Positions 8,116 through 17,251 are shown, numbered from the stretch's first letter. The stretch is DNA of 48,890 nucleotides from Planctomycetota bacterium (GCA_012959785.1 DUCM01000004.1:1-48890), one strand, 5' to 3'. Numbers and translations: made by a program. Notes: generated by a model from the letters alone, not told the origin.

Positions 8116-9549
8116 ATGTGCCTTTCCTCTAGTTCCTCGCGACTGTGCGCTCTCTTGCTCCCGGCCCTCTGGGCCTGCGGAGCCGATAAAAGCGACTTGC
8201 CGCCCCGGCATGTGCTCCTGATCTCCCTCGACACTCTGCGCGCCGATCACTGCGGTTTTGGCGGCTATGGGCCGGACACCACGCCCTTCATGGACAACCT
8301 GGCTGAACGGGGTGTCGTCTTTACGCAGCACTTCGCCAACTCTAACTGCACCCTGCCCTCTCACGCCTCCATGCTGACCGGGCTCTGGATGCCCAGTCAC
8401 GGCGTAATTCCGCAAAGCACCGGCGACGAGGAGATCACGCCCATCGCCCCCGGAGTCCTGACCCTGGCGGAGAGTTTCAAGCGCGCGGGTTACGAAACCC
8501 AGGCCATCACGAGCCATCCGATTTGGCTCAACCAGGCCCACGGTTTCGACCAGGGTTTTGATTCCTTCGAGACCAGTTGGCGCTCGGCCGAGACGACCAT
8601 CGACGAGTACTTCGCGCGCCTCGATGCAACCCCGCCGGAGAAGAGCTTTACCTTCCTGCACTTCTTCGACATCCACTCGGATTCGGGCAGTGAGGCGCCC
8701 TGTCTGCCCTACGAATCAAGTCCCGAGTTAGTGGCCGAATTCGCCGGTGCTTCCCCCGAGGGTTTCACAGGGTGCCACCCGATCCGGCCCGACCTGTGCG
8801 CTTCGAAGTACCTGGAGGCCCTGTCGTGGACCAGAAAACCGCTGCCGCCGGGCTACCTCGACTTTTTGATGGGCCTCTACGACGCCGGCATCAGAAAACT
8901 TGACGGAGATCTCGAGCGACTCTTCAAGGGACTCGATCAGCGCGGCCTGCTGGACGAAACCCTGATCGTCATCACCGCGGACCACGGCGAGGCCTTCAGC
9001 GAACACCTGACGCTCCTGCATTCAGGCCACCACGACGAGGATGCTCGCGTGCCCCTACTCATCGTGCCGCCGGCGCGCTGGCAAATCCCGCCGCGCAGGC
9101 TCAACTCAGCCACCCAATCCACCGATCTGGCCCCAACACTTCTGGAATTGTGCGGTCTCGAACCCGTGGGCCAGACCCAGTCCCTGGCGCGGGCTGTGAT
9201 GTTGGGCGAAGAGCCCGCACCGGCACCGATCCTCTTCCAGGGTCACATCCTGATCGACGCGGACGAGAGTTCGGCCTACAAGTACATCAGGATCTCTGAC
9301 GAGGTCCCGCCGGTTTTCTTCGACCGCAGCGCCGACCCTGGCGAGACGCACAACCTGATGGTCGACGAGGCCTTTCAGCGTGAGAGTGCCCAACGCCTGG
9401 AGCGCATCGGCCACCAGTTGGACCGCATCATTGGCGAGTGCGAACAAATTCGCGCAGCCCTCGGCGGCGGTCAAGACGGCGCTGGCGAACTCAGCGAGGC
9501 AGAGCGCGCGCAGCTCTTGAATCTGGGTTATCTCGGCGAGGAACCCTGA
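8116..9549 (+). CDS. Sulfatase-fold lipoprotein with Thr at the nucleophile position
   Basis: 477 residues from the ATG at 8116. A GTG at 8086 is an alternative start with AAGGGG upstream. The N-terminus is a lipoprotein signal: LCALLLPALWAC, with the lipidated Cys at 21. The alkaline phosphatase/sulfatase metal site is visible as ISLDTLRADH (Asp39) and TADHGEAFSEH. In true sulfatases the active-site motif is C/S-x-P-S-R, whose Cys/Ser becomes formylglycine. Here the aligned segment is T-L-P-S-H-A-S-M-L-T-G (Thr79), so formylglycine cannot form. It is therefore better described as a sulfatase-like hydrolase or transferase, possibly using Thr directly as phosphodiesterases of the superfamily do. 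Predicted location is the periplasm, membrane anchored. Substrate unknown. Confidence 0.8.
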   Translation: MCLSSSSSRLCALLLPALWACGADKSDLPPRHVLLISLDTLRADHCGFGGYGPDTTPFMDNLAERGVVFTQHFANSNCTLPSHASMLTGLWMPSHGVIPQSTGDEEITPIAPGVLTLAESFKRAGYETQAITSHPIWLNQAHGFDQGFDSFETSWRSAETTIDEYFARLDATPPEKSFTFLHFFDIHSDSGSEAPCLPYESSPELVAEFAGASPEGFTGCHPIRPDLCASKYLEALSWTRKPLPPGYLDFLMGLYDAGIRKLDGDLERLFKGLDQRGLLDETLIVITADHGEAFSEHLTLLHSGHHDEDARVPLLIVPPARWQIPPRRLNSATQSTDLAPTLLELCGLEPVGQTQSLARAVMLGEEPAPAPILFQGHILIDADESSAYKYIRISDEVPPVFFDRSADPGETHNLMVDEAFQRESAQRLERIGHQLDRIIGECEQIRAALGGGQDGAGELSEAERAQLLNLGYLGEEP

Positions 9550-9613
9550 AAGAGACTGCGGCGCGGGGCGGGCTCCAGGGCAGTTGGTGGTTTCCGGGGC
9601 CGGAGTGAGCCCT

Positions 9614-11440
9614 TCAGCGGTGCTCTTCAGCGGTGTCAAAAGCGCGCACGAAGGAGTCCGACAAGGACAAGCAGTCGGCCTGGCAGGCGGCGCGAATGGC
9701 GCGACTTGAGGCTTCGGTGGCGCGTTCCAGGGTAAAGCTGGCAAGGCTGCGCTGAACATCGGCGAGGATCACCGAGGGCAAGGCGAAGCGGCGCGTTCCG
9801 GCGCCCACGAGGAAGGGTAGGATCGCCGGGCGGGTGGCACCCACATCGGTCACGGTGCAGGTCGTGCCCTCATCCTGTGCCGCTTCGAGAATGGCTTGCA
9901 GGACCCGCAGTACCACCGGATGAATGCTGTCGAAGCGTTCCGAAAGCTCGCTTTGGTCGCGATCGCAAGCGAGCAGATACTGGGTCAGCGAGTCGTAGCT
10001 AACCACCAGAAAATCAACCTCCTCGCACAGGGCACGGGCGCCCATGGCGGCCGCTGGAGTTTCGATCACGGCCCCAAATTCAAGTTTTTCGGGCAGGGGG
10101 TGGCGTGCGCGTTGGAGGTCCATGCGTACTTCAAAAAACGCCTCCTTGACTCTGCGTATCTCCGAAGCATCAATCACGAAGGGCACCAGGATGCGCACGG
10201 CTGAACCCTCGACCGCCGCGCGCAAGATGGCCTCGAGTTGGCGGCGCAAGACGGCGGGTTGGGCCAAGAGCGCGCGCACGCCAGTGCAGCCCAGCGCCGG
10301 GTTGGGCTCGCGTTGTTCATGCAGGTAGTCCACCTGAAAACTGGAATCCAGATCGAGCAAACGAAAAGTGACCTCTTTGCCAGCGAATTCCCGGGCGATG
10401 GCGGTGTAGTGCGCGATCAAGGACTCGAGGGATGGTTGCTGCTTGTCGATCAGGTAGAGCAACTCAGTGCGGTACAGCCCCACGCCGGCAAGGTGGGCAG
10501 CCGCAGCCGCTGTGACCTCCGGTAGATTGCCGCAGTTGGCCGAAATGGCGATCTGCGTGCCGTCCTTGGTCTGAAACGAATCGGCCTTCCACTGTACTGC
10601 ACCCTCGGGTGCTTGCGAGCGGTCGTGGTCGGCGCTGGCTTCGCGGTACTGGGCGCGCACCACATCGTCGGGGTTGACGAGCACCCGGCCCTCGCTGGCG
10701 TCGAGGATCACGAAGTCGCCTTCGGCCACTTGCTCGCGCAGGCCCTCCACCGCGGTCAAGCAGGGCACACCCATGGAGCGGGCCAGGATCGCTGCGTGGC
10801 TGGTCAGGCCGCCTTCCTCGGTGATGATGCCCAGGACCGAAAGGCCGCCGAGGTGGAACATGTCGACGATCGAGAGTTCGCGTGCCACCAGGATGTAATC
10901 GCCCAGGGGCTGGGGTTCTGCCTCGGTTTCGTCTTCGGGCTTGAGTTCTTCGAGGTTGCGCAGCACGCGGATGCCCACATCGCGCAGGTCCACGGCGCGT
11001 TCTCGCAGGAGTTCGTTCTCCACCAGGCGAAAGATGCGATCGAAGTCGGAGATAACCTTGGCGATGGCCGCCTCGAGGCTCATCTGTTCATTGAGGATCA
11101 AATTTTCGACATCCGAGAGAAAAACCGAGTCGCAGAGATAGGCGACATGGGTGTCGAGGATGCGAATGTGATCGCTGGGGACCTTGCCTTTGAGCTTGTC
11201 CTTGAGCTCATCGAGTTGGCGCTTGGACTCGCGCAGGGATGAATGAAAGCGATTGAGCTCGGCCTCGATGGCATCGAGGGGCACGCGCTGGGCTTGCACG
11301 CGGTCGAGGTCATAATCCTTGCGGTGCACCGGCCCGAGAGCCAGGCCGGGGGCCACAGGAGTGCCGCGCAGTTCCAGGCTCTGAACCGGTGCAGGCAGGC
11401 TGTCCTGGGGGGGATCGCTGGGGGGGGATTCTTGGGTCAT
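9614..11440 (-). CDS. ptsI: PTS enzyme I-like protein (PEP-protein phosphotransferase)
   Basis: 608 residues from the ATG at 11440; the 13 codons upstream look unrelated. Full-length collinearity with enzyme I is clear: the N-terminal start RGTPVAPGLALGP, the phosphohistidine site GGLTSHAAILAR (His215), GVGLYRTELLYL (Arg324), VIETPAAA (Glu460) and LTQYLLACDRD (Arg494). Several PEP-site residues are changed by my hand alignment to E. coli EI: the GGDK loop is DSSF, the Asn-Asp of GTNDLTQY is Asp483-Ser484, and the catalytic Cys of GMCGELAG is Thr531. Classical EI takes phosphate from PEP to HPr; with this site the activity is uncertain. No HPr or EII gene is nearby, which suggests a regulatory PTS. 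The gene is divergent from the nuclease gene with an 86-base shared upstream region. Confidence 0.85.
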   Translation of the reverse strand: MTQESPPSDPPQDSLPAPVQSLELRGTPVAPGLALGPVHRKDYDLDRVQAQRVPLDAIEAELNRFHSSLRESKRQLDELKDKLKGKVPSDHIRILDTHVAYLCDSVFLSDVENLILNEQMSLEAAIAKVISDFDRIFRLVENELLRERAVDLRDVGIRVLRNLEELKPEDETEAEPQPLGDYILVARELSIVDMFHLGGLSVLGIITEEGGLTSHAAILARSMGVPCLTAVEGLREQVAEGDFVILDASEGRVLVNPDDVVRAQYREASADHDRSQAPEGAVQWKADSFQTKDGTQIAISANCGNLPEVTAAAAAHLAGVGLYRTELLYLIDKQQPSLESLIAHYTAIAREFAGKEVTFRLLDLDSSFQVDYLHEQREPNPALGCTGVRALLAQPAVLRRQLEAILRAAVEGSAVRILVPFVIDASEIRRVKEAFFEVRMDLQRARHPLPEKLEFGAVIETPAAAMGARALCEEVDFLVVSYDSLTQYLLACDRDQSELSERFDSIHPVVLRVLQAILEAAQDEGTTCTVTDVGATRPAILPFLVGAGTRRFALPSVILADVQRSLASFTLERATEASSRAIRAACQADCLSLSDSFVRAFDTAEEHR

Positions 11441-11526
11441 GGTCTGAAAAGCCTGGCATGCGTATGCTGAACCCCTCAAAGGCGGTCATGGTACCGCCCT
11501 CCACCCACCCCTACCACCGGCACACC

Positions 11527-12627
11527 ATGAGCTCCGCCCGATTCCAGAGCCCCGCGAGATGGCTGGCCCTCTCGCTCTTCAGCTTTGCCGGTCTGGGCCC
11601 GCTCAGCGCCATGGGCCCGGTGGGCAGCCTTGGCCCGCTCAGGAATCCCTGGAATCCAGTCCGGGCCGCCTGCACGAGCCCCGCCACAGGGCAAGTGGAA
11701 ATCGCGGACGAGACAGAGCCCAAGCTCTTTGAGGTCACGCGCATCATCGATGGCGACACGATCCACATCCTGCGTGCAGGCGAAACCGACAAGTTGCGCC
11801 TGCTCTCCGTCGACACGGAGGAGAAGCTCACCCCCGGCCGGCGCGGATCGGCGAGCAAGCCGCAGACTGTTTTTGGCGAGGAGACCAAACTCTGGACGGC
11901 GGCTTACATGGGTCAATTCCGTGACTCCGAGGGCACCCTGCGAGTGGGGCTCTCCTTCCCCGAGGGCCTTGAGGAGCGCGACATCTACGGCCGTCTCTTG
12001 TGCCATGTGATCATGCCCGACGGTACGGACTTCAACCTGCTCCTGGTGGAGCTGGGCAAGAGTCCCTACTTCAACAAGTACGGCAACAGCAGGATCGCCC
12101 ATGATGAGTTTGTGGCCGCCCAGAAGAGCGCTCGAGGACTCAAGCTCGGCATCTGGGACCCCACCACCAACCGTCCCCTCGATTCCGATGCCCCTGCGGC
12201 GGTTCGCGATTACGCCGCGCTCCTGCCCTGGTGGCAGATTCGCGCCGACGCCATCGAAGCTTTTCGGCGGCGAGTGGCTGCTGGCGCCAAGAATCTGATC
12301 GCCGCCGACAACGGAGCCACCCTAGCCGCCGCCACCCTGCGGTCTGAGTCCGTCGAGGTCTTTGGCTCACCTAGCCGTTTCTACGAGGAAAAGGACGGCA
12401 GCCTGACCGTCCTCTTCCGCGCCGGAGCCGACAGCCCTGGTCTGCGCGTCATCATCCCAGCCGACTCCCGCCCCGCCTTCGAGGCCTTCGACCTCAAGGC
12501 CCTCACCGCCGAGTTCCGCCAGAACTACGCCTTCGTGAACGGCACCCTGCAACAAGGCCCCCGCGGCCCTCAGCTCATCACCACCCACCCCAAGAACTGG
12601 CGCCGCGCCGGCCCGGACCCGCGCTGA
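11527..12627 (+). CDS. Secreted staphylococcal nuclease-like protein
   Basis: 366 residues from the ATG at 11527 (MSSARFQSPARW...), which gives a signal peptide. Residues about 68-215 form an SNase (thermonuclease) domain. The catalytic set is intact by alignment: IIDGDT (Asp77 = D21 of S. aureus nuclease), LRLLSVDTEE (Arg91 = R35, Asp96 = D40, Glu99 = E43) and YGRLL (= R87). There is an insertion between VDTEE and YGR compared with the Staphylococcus enzyme. The remaining about 150 residues are an uncharacterised C-terminal domain rich in charged and aromatic residues. Probable role is Ca2+-dependent cleavage of DNA/RNA outside the cytoplasm. Its TGA stop forms the left end of the large palindrome. 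Confidence 0.82.
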   Translation: MSSARFQSPARWLALSLFSFAGLGPLSAMGPVGSLGPLRNPWNPVRAACTSPATGQVEIADETEPKLFEVTRIIDGDTIHILRAGETDKLRLLSVDTEEKLTPGRRGSASKPQTVFGEETKLWTAAYMGQFRDSEGTLRVGLSFPEGLEERDIYGRLLCHVIMPDGTDFNLLLVELGKSPYFNKYGNSRIAHDEFVAAQKSARGLKLGIWDPTTNRPLDSDAPAAVRDYAALLPWWQIRADAIEAFRRRVAAGAKNLIAADNGATLAAATLRSESVEVFGSPSRFYEEKDGSLTVLFRAGADSPGLRVIIPADSRPAFEAFDLKALTAEFRQNYAFVNGTLQQGPRGPQLITTHPKNWRRAGPDPR

Positions 12628-12716
12628 TCGACGCGGCCATTAGCAGAGTACCAGGTACTGCATCGCTAAAAGTAGCGACGCAGTACCTGGTACTCTGCTA
12701 ATGGCCGCTTCGATCA
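12625..12716. repeat. 92-bp near-perfect palindrome spanning two convergent stop codons
   Basis: The arms are symmetric about 12670.5 with a 4-base loop (aaag, 12669-12672) and 44-base arms carrying only two mismatches (12632/12709 and 12662/12679). The central uninterrupted block is 29 bp: 12633-12661 with 12680-12708, containing agtaccaggtactgc. The left end is exactly the TGA of the nuclease gene (12625-12627) and the right end is exactly the TGA of the minus-strand FG-GAP gene (12714-12716). It probably acts as a bidirectional terminator or 3'-end stabiliser, but it is far longer than ordinary intrinsic terminators and has no T tract. A mobile palindromic element is an alternative. Confidence 0.9.
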
Positions 12717-14411
12717 GGGGCAGAACGGGATCTTCAGGGCATCGCTGAAGTTCATCGAGGCACCGCCCGCGAGGGGGTCGCGGTACCAGAACTGGAAGTA
12801 CCAGGTACTGCCGCTGGTAATTGGCGGGCTGGGGTTGGGCAAGGCGTTGTTGTCAAACATCCAGGCTGTAGTGCCGCTGGCGCCGATGTGAGTGACCGGC
12901 ATGCGGTAGCCGGGATTGGCCACGCAGCGCAGGCCGTTGCCCAGGGGCACGCTGTCCATGCCTGCTCCATAATAGAAGATGCCTAGCTGATTCGGCGGCA
13001 GGCCCGTAGAGATCAGGAACAGGTCGTTGCTGAACTTGCTGTTGCTGCCGAGGAAACTGATGCTGGCGGGAAAGCCAGTGGAGTTCGGCAGGGCCGTGCA
13101 GTAGTTGCTTGGCGAGCCGCAAGTGTTGCCCACTCCCGATTCGACGGTCAGACGACCGGCGGCGAGCATCAGGCTCGATTCTTGGGGATCGCTGACGGCG
13201 AACTCCTCGGTGCCGTCGCCGTTGATGTCGCCCAAGTAGGCCAGCGCCAAGCCGTAGGTACTGCTCGAGGAAGGGCTGACCAGGGTGGCAATCAGGGCCC
13301 CATCGCTGCCCGAGAGGACTTGAACATAGCCGGCACTGCTGGTGGAACTGGGCTCCGAACCGACCAGGTAATCCATCTGCCCATCGCCGTTGTAGTCTCC
13401 AGCGATATCCACATCGACACCAAATCTATCGCCCGCGGAAACGCCGTCAAAACGATGGATTTCGGCGCCCGTGGCGCTATCAAGCACCAGAGCGTAGCCC
13501 GATCCGCCGGGGAGGAATACCGTGGGCTGGATAGCTCCCACAATGACATCGGGCACGGAGTCACCGGTGACATCTCCGATACCGCGCACGGCAATGCCAA
13601 GATAGTCGCTAGTGGATGAGGCTGTGAAAGAACGAATCAAGGACCCATCCACTCCAGAGAGGATCTGGGCACCAGCTGCATAGGAACCCACCAAGATGTC
13701 ATCGAAACCATTTCCGTCCACATCTCCGAGAGCATCCAGGCTGACGCCAAGACGCTCGCCTATGGCCTGCCCGAGCACTTCGAAGAGAAGGACGCCTGAG
13801 ATTCCAGAGTAGACACGCACGAGACCCGAGTTGGCCCCGTTGACACTGGCGCCCGGCATGCCCACGGCAAAGTCGGGAATTCCGTCATTGTTAGCATCAC
13901 CTGCTCCGGAGACCGCGGCACCTGCTCGGTAGCCCGTGCTGACGCCGAGTATGGTATGGAGCAATTGTCCGTTCTGTCCCGAGAACACATAGGCAGCACC
14001 CGAACTGTTTCCGTTGGAGCCATCCCGCGGTACTCCGACGATCACATCGCCGAATCCATCAGAGTCCACATCACCGACCCCATCAACCGCTGCGCCAAAG
14101 AGCTCCCCGCTTGCGCCGGATCCCGCGCTGTTGAGGTCGAGCAAGACCGATCCATCGAGTCCAGAATAGACGCGGGCATAGCCAGGCTGCATGGCGAAGA
14201 TATTGAAGTCCTCGGTGGCGCCCACGATCAGGTCCGGGTACGAATCACCATTGACATCGCCGGCTGCGGCAACGGCCACGCCTAGTCGGTCATTGATCCC
14301 GGCACCGTTGAAGGTATAGAGGCTGGTTTGGGCTGTTGCAGTCGTGGCGCAAGCCACGGCGAGCCCGAGGAGCCAGCTGGGGCCCCCCCTTGAGTAGTTG
14401 ATGCGAAACAT
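12714..14411 (-). CDS. FG-GAP/integrin-alpha-like repeat protein with C-terminal FQFWYRDP domain
   Basis: 565 residues; the ATG at 14411 follows GGAAGG at good distance. A signal peptide (SWLLGLAVACATTATAQ) precedes about seven FG-GAP repeats (each with G-D-x-N-G-D-x-x-P/D-x-x-V-G, e.g. GDVNGDSYPDLIVG), which fold as a calcium-binding beta-propeller. After residue about 430 a Cys-containing C-terminal domain begins (GNTCGSPSNYC) and ends with WYFQFWYRDPLAGGASMNF...PFCP. The same domain closes the next gene and the one at 23144. Probably a surface or secreted protein; function unknown. It is a tandem paralogue of the 14608-16263 gene, same strand, 196 bases apart. Confidence 0.85.
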   Translation of the reverse strand: MFRINYSRGGPSWLLGLAVACATTATAQTSLYTFNGAGINDRLGVAVAAAGDVNGDSYPDLIVGATEDFNIFAMQPGYARVYSGLDGSVLLDLNSAGSGASGELFGAAVDGVGDVDSDGFGDVIVGVPRDGSNGNSSGAAYVFSGQNGQLLHTILGVSTGYRAGAAVSGAGDANNDGIPDFAVGMPGASVNGANSGLVRVYSGISGVLLFEVLGQAIGERLGVSLDALGDVDGNGFDDILVGSYAAGAQILSGVDGSLIRSFTASSTSDYLGIAVRGIGDVTGDSVPDVIVGAIQPTVFLPGGSGYALVLDSATGAEIHRFDGVSAGDRFGVDVDIAGDYNGDGQMDYLVGSEPSSTSSAGYVQVLSGSDGALIATLVSPSSSSTYGLALAYLGDINGDGTEEFAVSDPQESSLMLAAGRLTVESGVGNTCGSPSNYCTALPNSTGFPASISFLGSNSKFSNDLFLISTGLPPNQLGIFYYGAGMDSVPLGNGLRCVANPGYRMPVTHIGASGTTAWMFDNNALPNPSPPITSGSTWYFQFWYRDPLAGGASMNFSDALKIPFCP

Positions 14412-14607
14412 GGTGGTCCTTCCTTCCAGGCACGGATTGAATGTAATTTACGGCCGCCAAGGCGGCAGCAAAGGAGCATTCCACCGTACCCCGAGGACCC
14501 CAGGGTGGCAATGCGTATTCTTACTATAACCCGCCGTCACAAGGATATTGCACTTATTGACGCGCCAGGGGGCCTACGAGCCCCTGCTCGCTATCCAGGG
14601 TAACCGC

Positions 14608-16263
14608 TCAGGGACAGAAATTGACCTCGACGGCATCGCTGAGGTTGAAGTTCGAGCCGCCACCGGCCGGATCGCGGTACCAGAACTGGAAGTTCCAGGT
14701 GCTGTTGGCCGGGATCGGGAAGCCCAGAGCCGGGAAGTCGAGCTGCATGGATGCTGTCCCTCCGGCCCCGATCACGATCGGGGACAGGCGGTGCACCATG
14801 CCGCCCACGCAACGCGTGCCCTCGCCAAAGGGCATACTGATCTGGTTGGGCCCATAGTAGAACAGGCCGGGCTGATTCGCAGGTCCCCCCGCCGCGCTGA
14901 GAAAGAAGATGGAGGAGACGCTGGCGGAGCCCACGCCCAGAACACTCATGCCAGCAGGGCTGACTGAGTTGGCGCCGGCCGTGCAATAGTTGGTCATGCC
15001 GCCACAAGAGCCAGCCAAACCGGAGTAGACCTTGACTTGTCCTGCGGCGATGCCTGGGCCAGACACATGGGGCGCCCCCACAGCAACTTCGACCTTGCCA
15101 TCGTTGTTGACATCACCGAGTCCTGCGATTCCAAGGCCCAGGCCGTCGCCTGTCATGGTGGCCAGAACCGCGCCGTCGAGTCCTGAGAGGACTTCGGCAT
15201 AGGGCTGGACGCCAGAAGATGACGGCACCGTTGCCACCAGGGCGTCAGGTGTGCCATCCCCATTCCAGTCCCCAGCCCCCGCCACGGAGCTGCCGAAGCG
15301 CAGGCCGTCGGTGATTCCCGCAACGCTCAGCAGCAGGGCTCCGGTGGCGCTGGATCGGATCTCGATGTAGCCAGGTCCCGGAATGGAGAGCACGCCCTCC
15401 TGGGTGGCGCCAATCACGATGTCAAGTCGGCCATCGCCATCCATGTCATCGATTCCACAGACGGCTTTGCCGTAGATGTCGTTCAAGGCGAGAGTCGTGA
15501 AGTGCTTCAAGACACTGCCATCAAGGCCAGAATACAGGTATACGCCCTCGAACAGCGAGCCCACGAGAATGTCGGCCCGGCCATCGCCGTTCACATCTCC
15601 GACATTACCCAGCGAGTAGCCCAGTCTGCCGTTGGCGACCGTCCCGGTGAAGGTGTAGATCACGCTGCCGGTGGCGCCCGAATAGACCCGGGCGATGCCC
15701 ATGCTGCTCACAGCCGTGGGAGCTCCCGCGACGAAGTCATTCAGGCCGTCTCCATCCACATCACCACAGCCAGATACAGCCCAGCCGAGCTGCTCGCCAG
15801 AAGCCAGCCCCCCGACTTCGTACAGGGGCAACTGAGTCTGGCCTGAGATCACACGCACGAGGCCCCCTGAGAAGCTGCCCAGGGTAGCCAGGCGCGCCCC
15901 CACAGCAAGGTCATCCCAGCCGTCCCCGTTGACATCGCCCACGCCGGCAGCGGCATCGCCAAACGCATCCTGGAGATTCGTGCCGTCGAAGGTGGCGAGG
16001 ATGAGGCCGTCCTTGCCCGAGATCACTCGTGCATAGCCCTCCCCGGTCAGGAAAATATGGAAGTTCTCGGGAGCCCCCACGACCATGTCGTTGAAGCCAT
16101 CGTTGTTGAAGTCGCCGGCGCTAGCCACAACCGCACCATAGCGGTCGTTGGCCTTGTCACCAGAGAGCGTGTAGAGCGTTGTCTGCGCCAGACTGGCACT
16201 CGCCAGGCTGGCGGTCGCGAGGAATAGGCTTGTCAGATGACGGGGGAATAGTTCTCTGGTCAT
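14608..16263 (-). CDS. FG-GAP repeat secreted protein, paralogue of the neighbouring gene
   Basis: 551 residues from the ATG at 16263, with a purine-rich GAGAGAG before it. Signal peptide: basic start, then LFLATASLASASLAQ. About seven FG-GAP repeats follow (GDFNNDGFNDMVVGAPENFH, GDVNGDGWDDLAVGA, GDWNGDGTPDALVA and others) with Asp/Asn calcium-loop positions kept. The C-terminal domain begins at SCGGMTNYC and ends WNFQFWYRDPAGGGSNFNLSD...NFCP. It closely resembles the downstream gene in order and length, so the two arose by tandem duplication. Location is inferred to be extracellular or cell surface; no enzymatic motif is seen. Confidence 0.85.
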   Translation of the reverse strand: MTRELFPRHLTSLFLATASLASASLAQTTLYTLSGDKANDRYGAVVASAGDFNNDGFNDMVVGAPENFHIFLTGEGYARVISGKDGLILATFDGTNLQDAFGDAAAGVGDVNGDGWDDLAVGARLATLGSFSGGLVRVISGQTQLPLYEVGGLASGEQLGWAVSGCGDVDGDGLNDFVAGAPTAVSSMGIARVYSGATGSVIYTFTGTVANGRLGYSLGNVGDVNGDGRADILVGSLFEGVYLYSGLDGSVLKHFTTLALNDIYGKAVCGIDDMDGDGRLDIVIGATQEGVLSIPGPGYIEIRSSATGALLLSVAGITDGLRFGSSVAGAGDWNGDGTPDALVATVPSSSGVQPYAEVLSGLDGAVLATMTGDGLGLGIAGLGDVNNDGKVEVAVGAPHVSGPGIAAGQVKVYSGLAGSCGGMTNYCTAGANSVSPAGMSVLGVGSASVSSIFFLSAAGGPANQPGLFYYGPNQISMPFGEGTRCVGGMVHRLSPIVIGAGGTASMQLDFPALGFPIPANSTWNFQFWYRDPAGGGSNFNLSDAVEVNFCP

Positions 16264-16729
16264 GGTTCTCTCTCTGGCCGTTCAGTGGCTCTTGGGGCCC
16301 CGAAGACAAGCGTTTGTGGAGCGTGCCGGTGGGGTTCCGCGCCCGAGCAAGCAGCTCGGCTGGTGATTTTCAATAAAGAAGAGTGTGGACAAATAAAGTA
16401 ATCCAGGCCCCCTCCCCTCCCACGGGAGACGCCTCGGCCGGATCGGGTAGCCGTTGGAACACTGACCCAGAATACCCGGCTGGGAAGATCCTCGCCATAA
16501 TGCAATTTCCTAATTATGTGATTTTCTGCCCTTTCAGCGTGGGAGCTCTCGGTCCTCGTTTCCCACCCCGGCCAGGGCCAGAGGGCAATTCGAAGGCTCC
16601 AAAGGGTCAATCCGAGGTCAAGCCCTGCCCTGCGGCCTGCCGAAAGCCTCCATGTGAAAAGCCCCCAAGAAGGGCCTTGTAAGCCCCGCTCCCACCCTCC
16701 GGGAAGCCTGTCCCCCGCCAGATACCGCC
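16264..16729. other. Intergenic region with an AT-rich island
   Basis: 466 bases between the divergent FG-GAP gene and the CheX-like gene. Most is GC-rich and featureless. A distinctly AT-rich island at about 16495-16530 (ataatgcaatttcctaatta...) and a second at about 16368-16400 stand out from the surrounding composition and are the likeliest promoter locations. Short ORFs here have no recognisable product. Confidence 0.4.
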
Positions 16730-17251
16730 GTGCCCGACTCTATCGCAGCTGCTGTCCTCTCGATCAACACTTCCCTTTTGCAGGCTGTGGTCCAGGGGAC
16801 CAATGAAGGCCTGGAGATGGCCGCCCTCGTGCCGGAACCCGTGGGGGCCTCGAGTGTCAACCAAACGCGCCGGGACATCTCGGTCATGGTGGGCCTGGTG
16901 GGCCAGACCAACGGCACCCTGACCGTCAACATGAGCGAGAGCGCCATGCTGTTCCTGGCGGGCAAGCTCTTGTTTGAAGAGCAGGCGGAGATCACCGAGG
17001 ACAGCGTCGATGCCATCTGCGAGTTGGGCAACATGATCGCGGGACGCACGAAAGAAGCCCTCCAGGGTTCGGAGTTCGAGGTGACCAACATCTCGGTGCC
17101 CTCACTCATCTTCGGCGCAAACTACGATGTCCACTTCACCCGGGGGATCGACTCGTGCACGGTCGAGTTCGAGCTGCCGGACTTGCCCTTCGCCTTCTAC
17201 CGCGACCGCATCTTCACCACCACCATCTCGCTCTTGCGGCGCGTGGCCTGA
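16730..17251 (+). CDS. CheX-like (CheC/CheX/FliY family) phosphatase-domain protein
   Basis: 173 residues. The start is a GTG at 16730; the next Met (residue 29) would cut into the fold. Family members dephosphorylate CheY-P or act as structural chemotaxis adaptors in the cytoplasm. The diagnostic helix motif E-x-x-N is present in CELGNMIAGRTKEAL (Glu98, Asn101), and the sheet pattern ISVMVGLVGQTNGTLTVNMS fits CheX. Only one E-x-x-N helix is visible, as in CheX rather than CheC. No other chemotaxis or flagellar gene lies in the window, so its partner is unknown. A response regulator other than CheY is possible. Confidence 0.78.
   Translation: MPDSIAAAVLSINTSLLQAVVQGTNEGLEMAALVPEPVGASSVNQTRRDISVMVGLVGQTNGTLTVNMSESAMLFLAGKLLFEEQAEITEDSVDAICELGNMIAGRTKEALQGSEFEVTNISVPSLIFGANYDVHFTRGIDSCTVEFELPDLPFAFYRDRIFTTTISLLRRVA

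Noticed and set aside
9612..9635. Tandem direct repeat cttcagcggtg at the end of the enzyme I gene
   Set aside because: Two 11-base copies 13 bases apart, inside and just past the last codons; probably a chance or slippage event without function.
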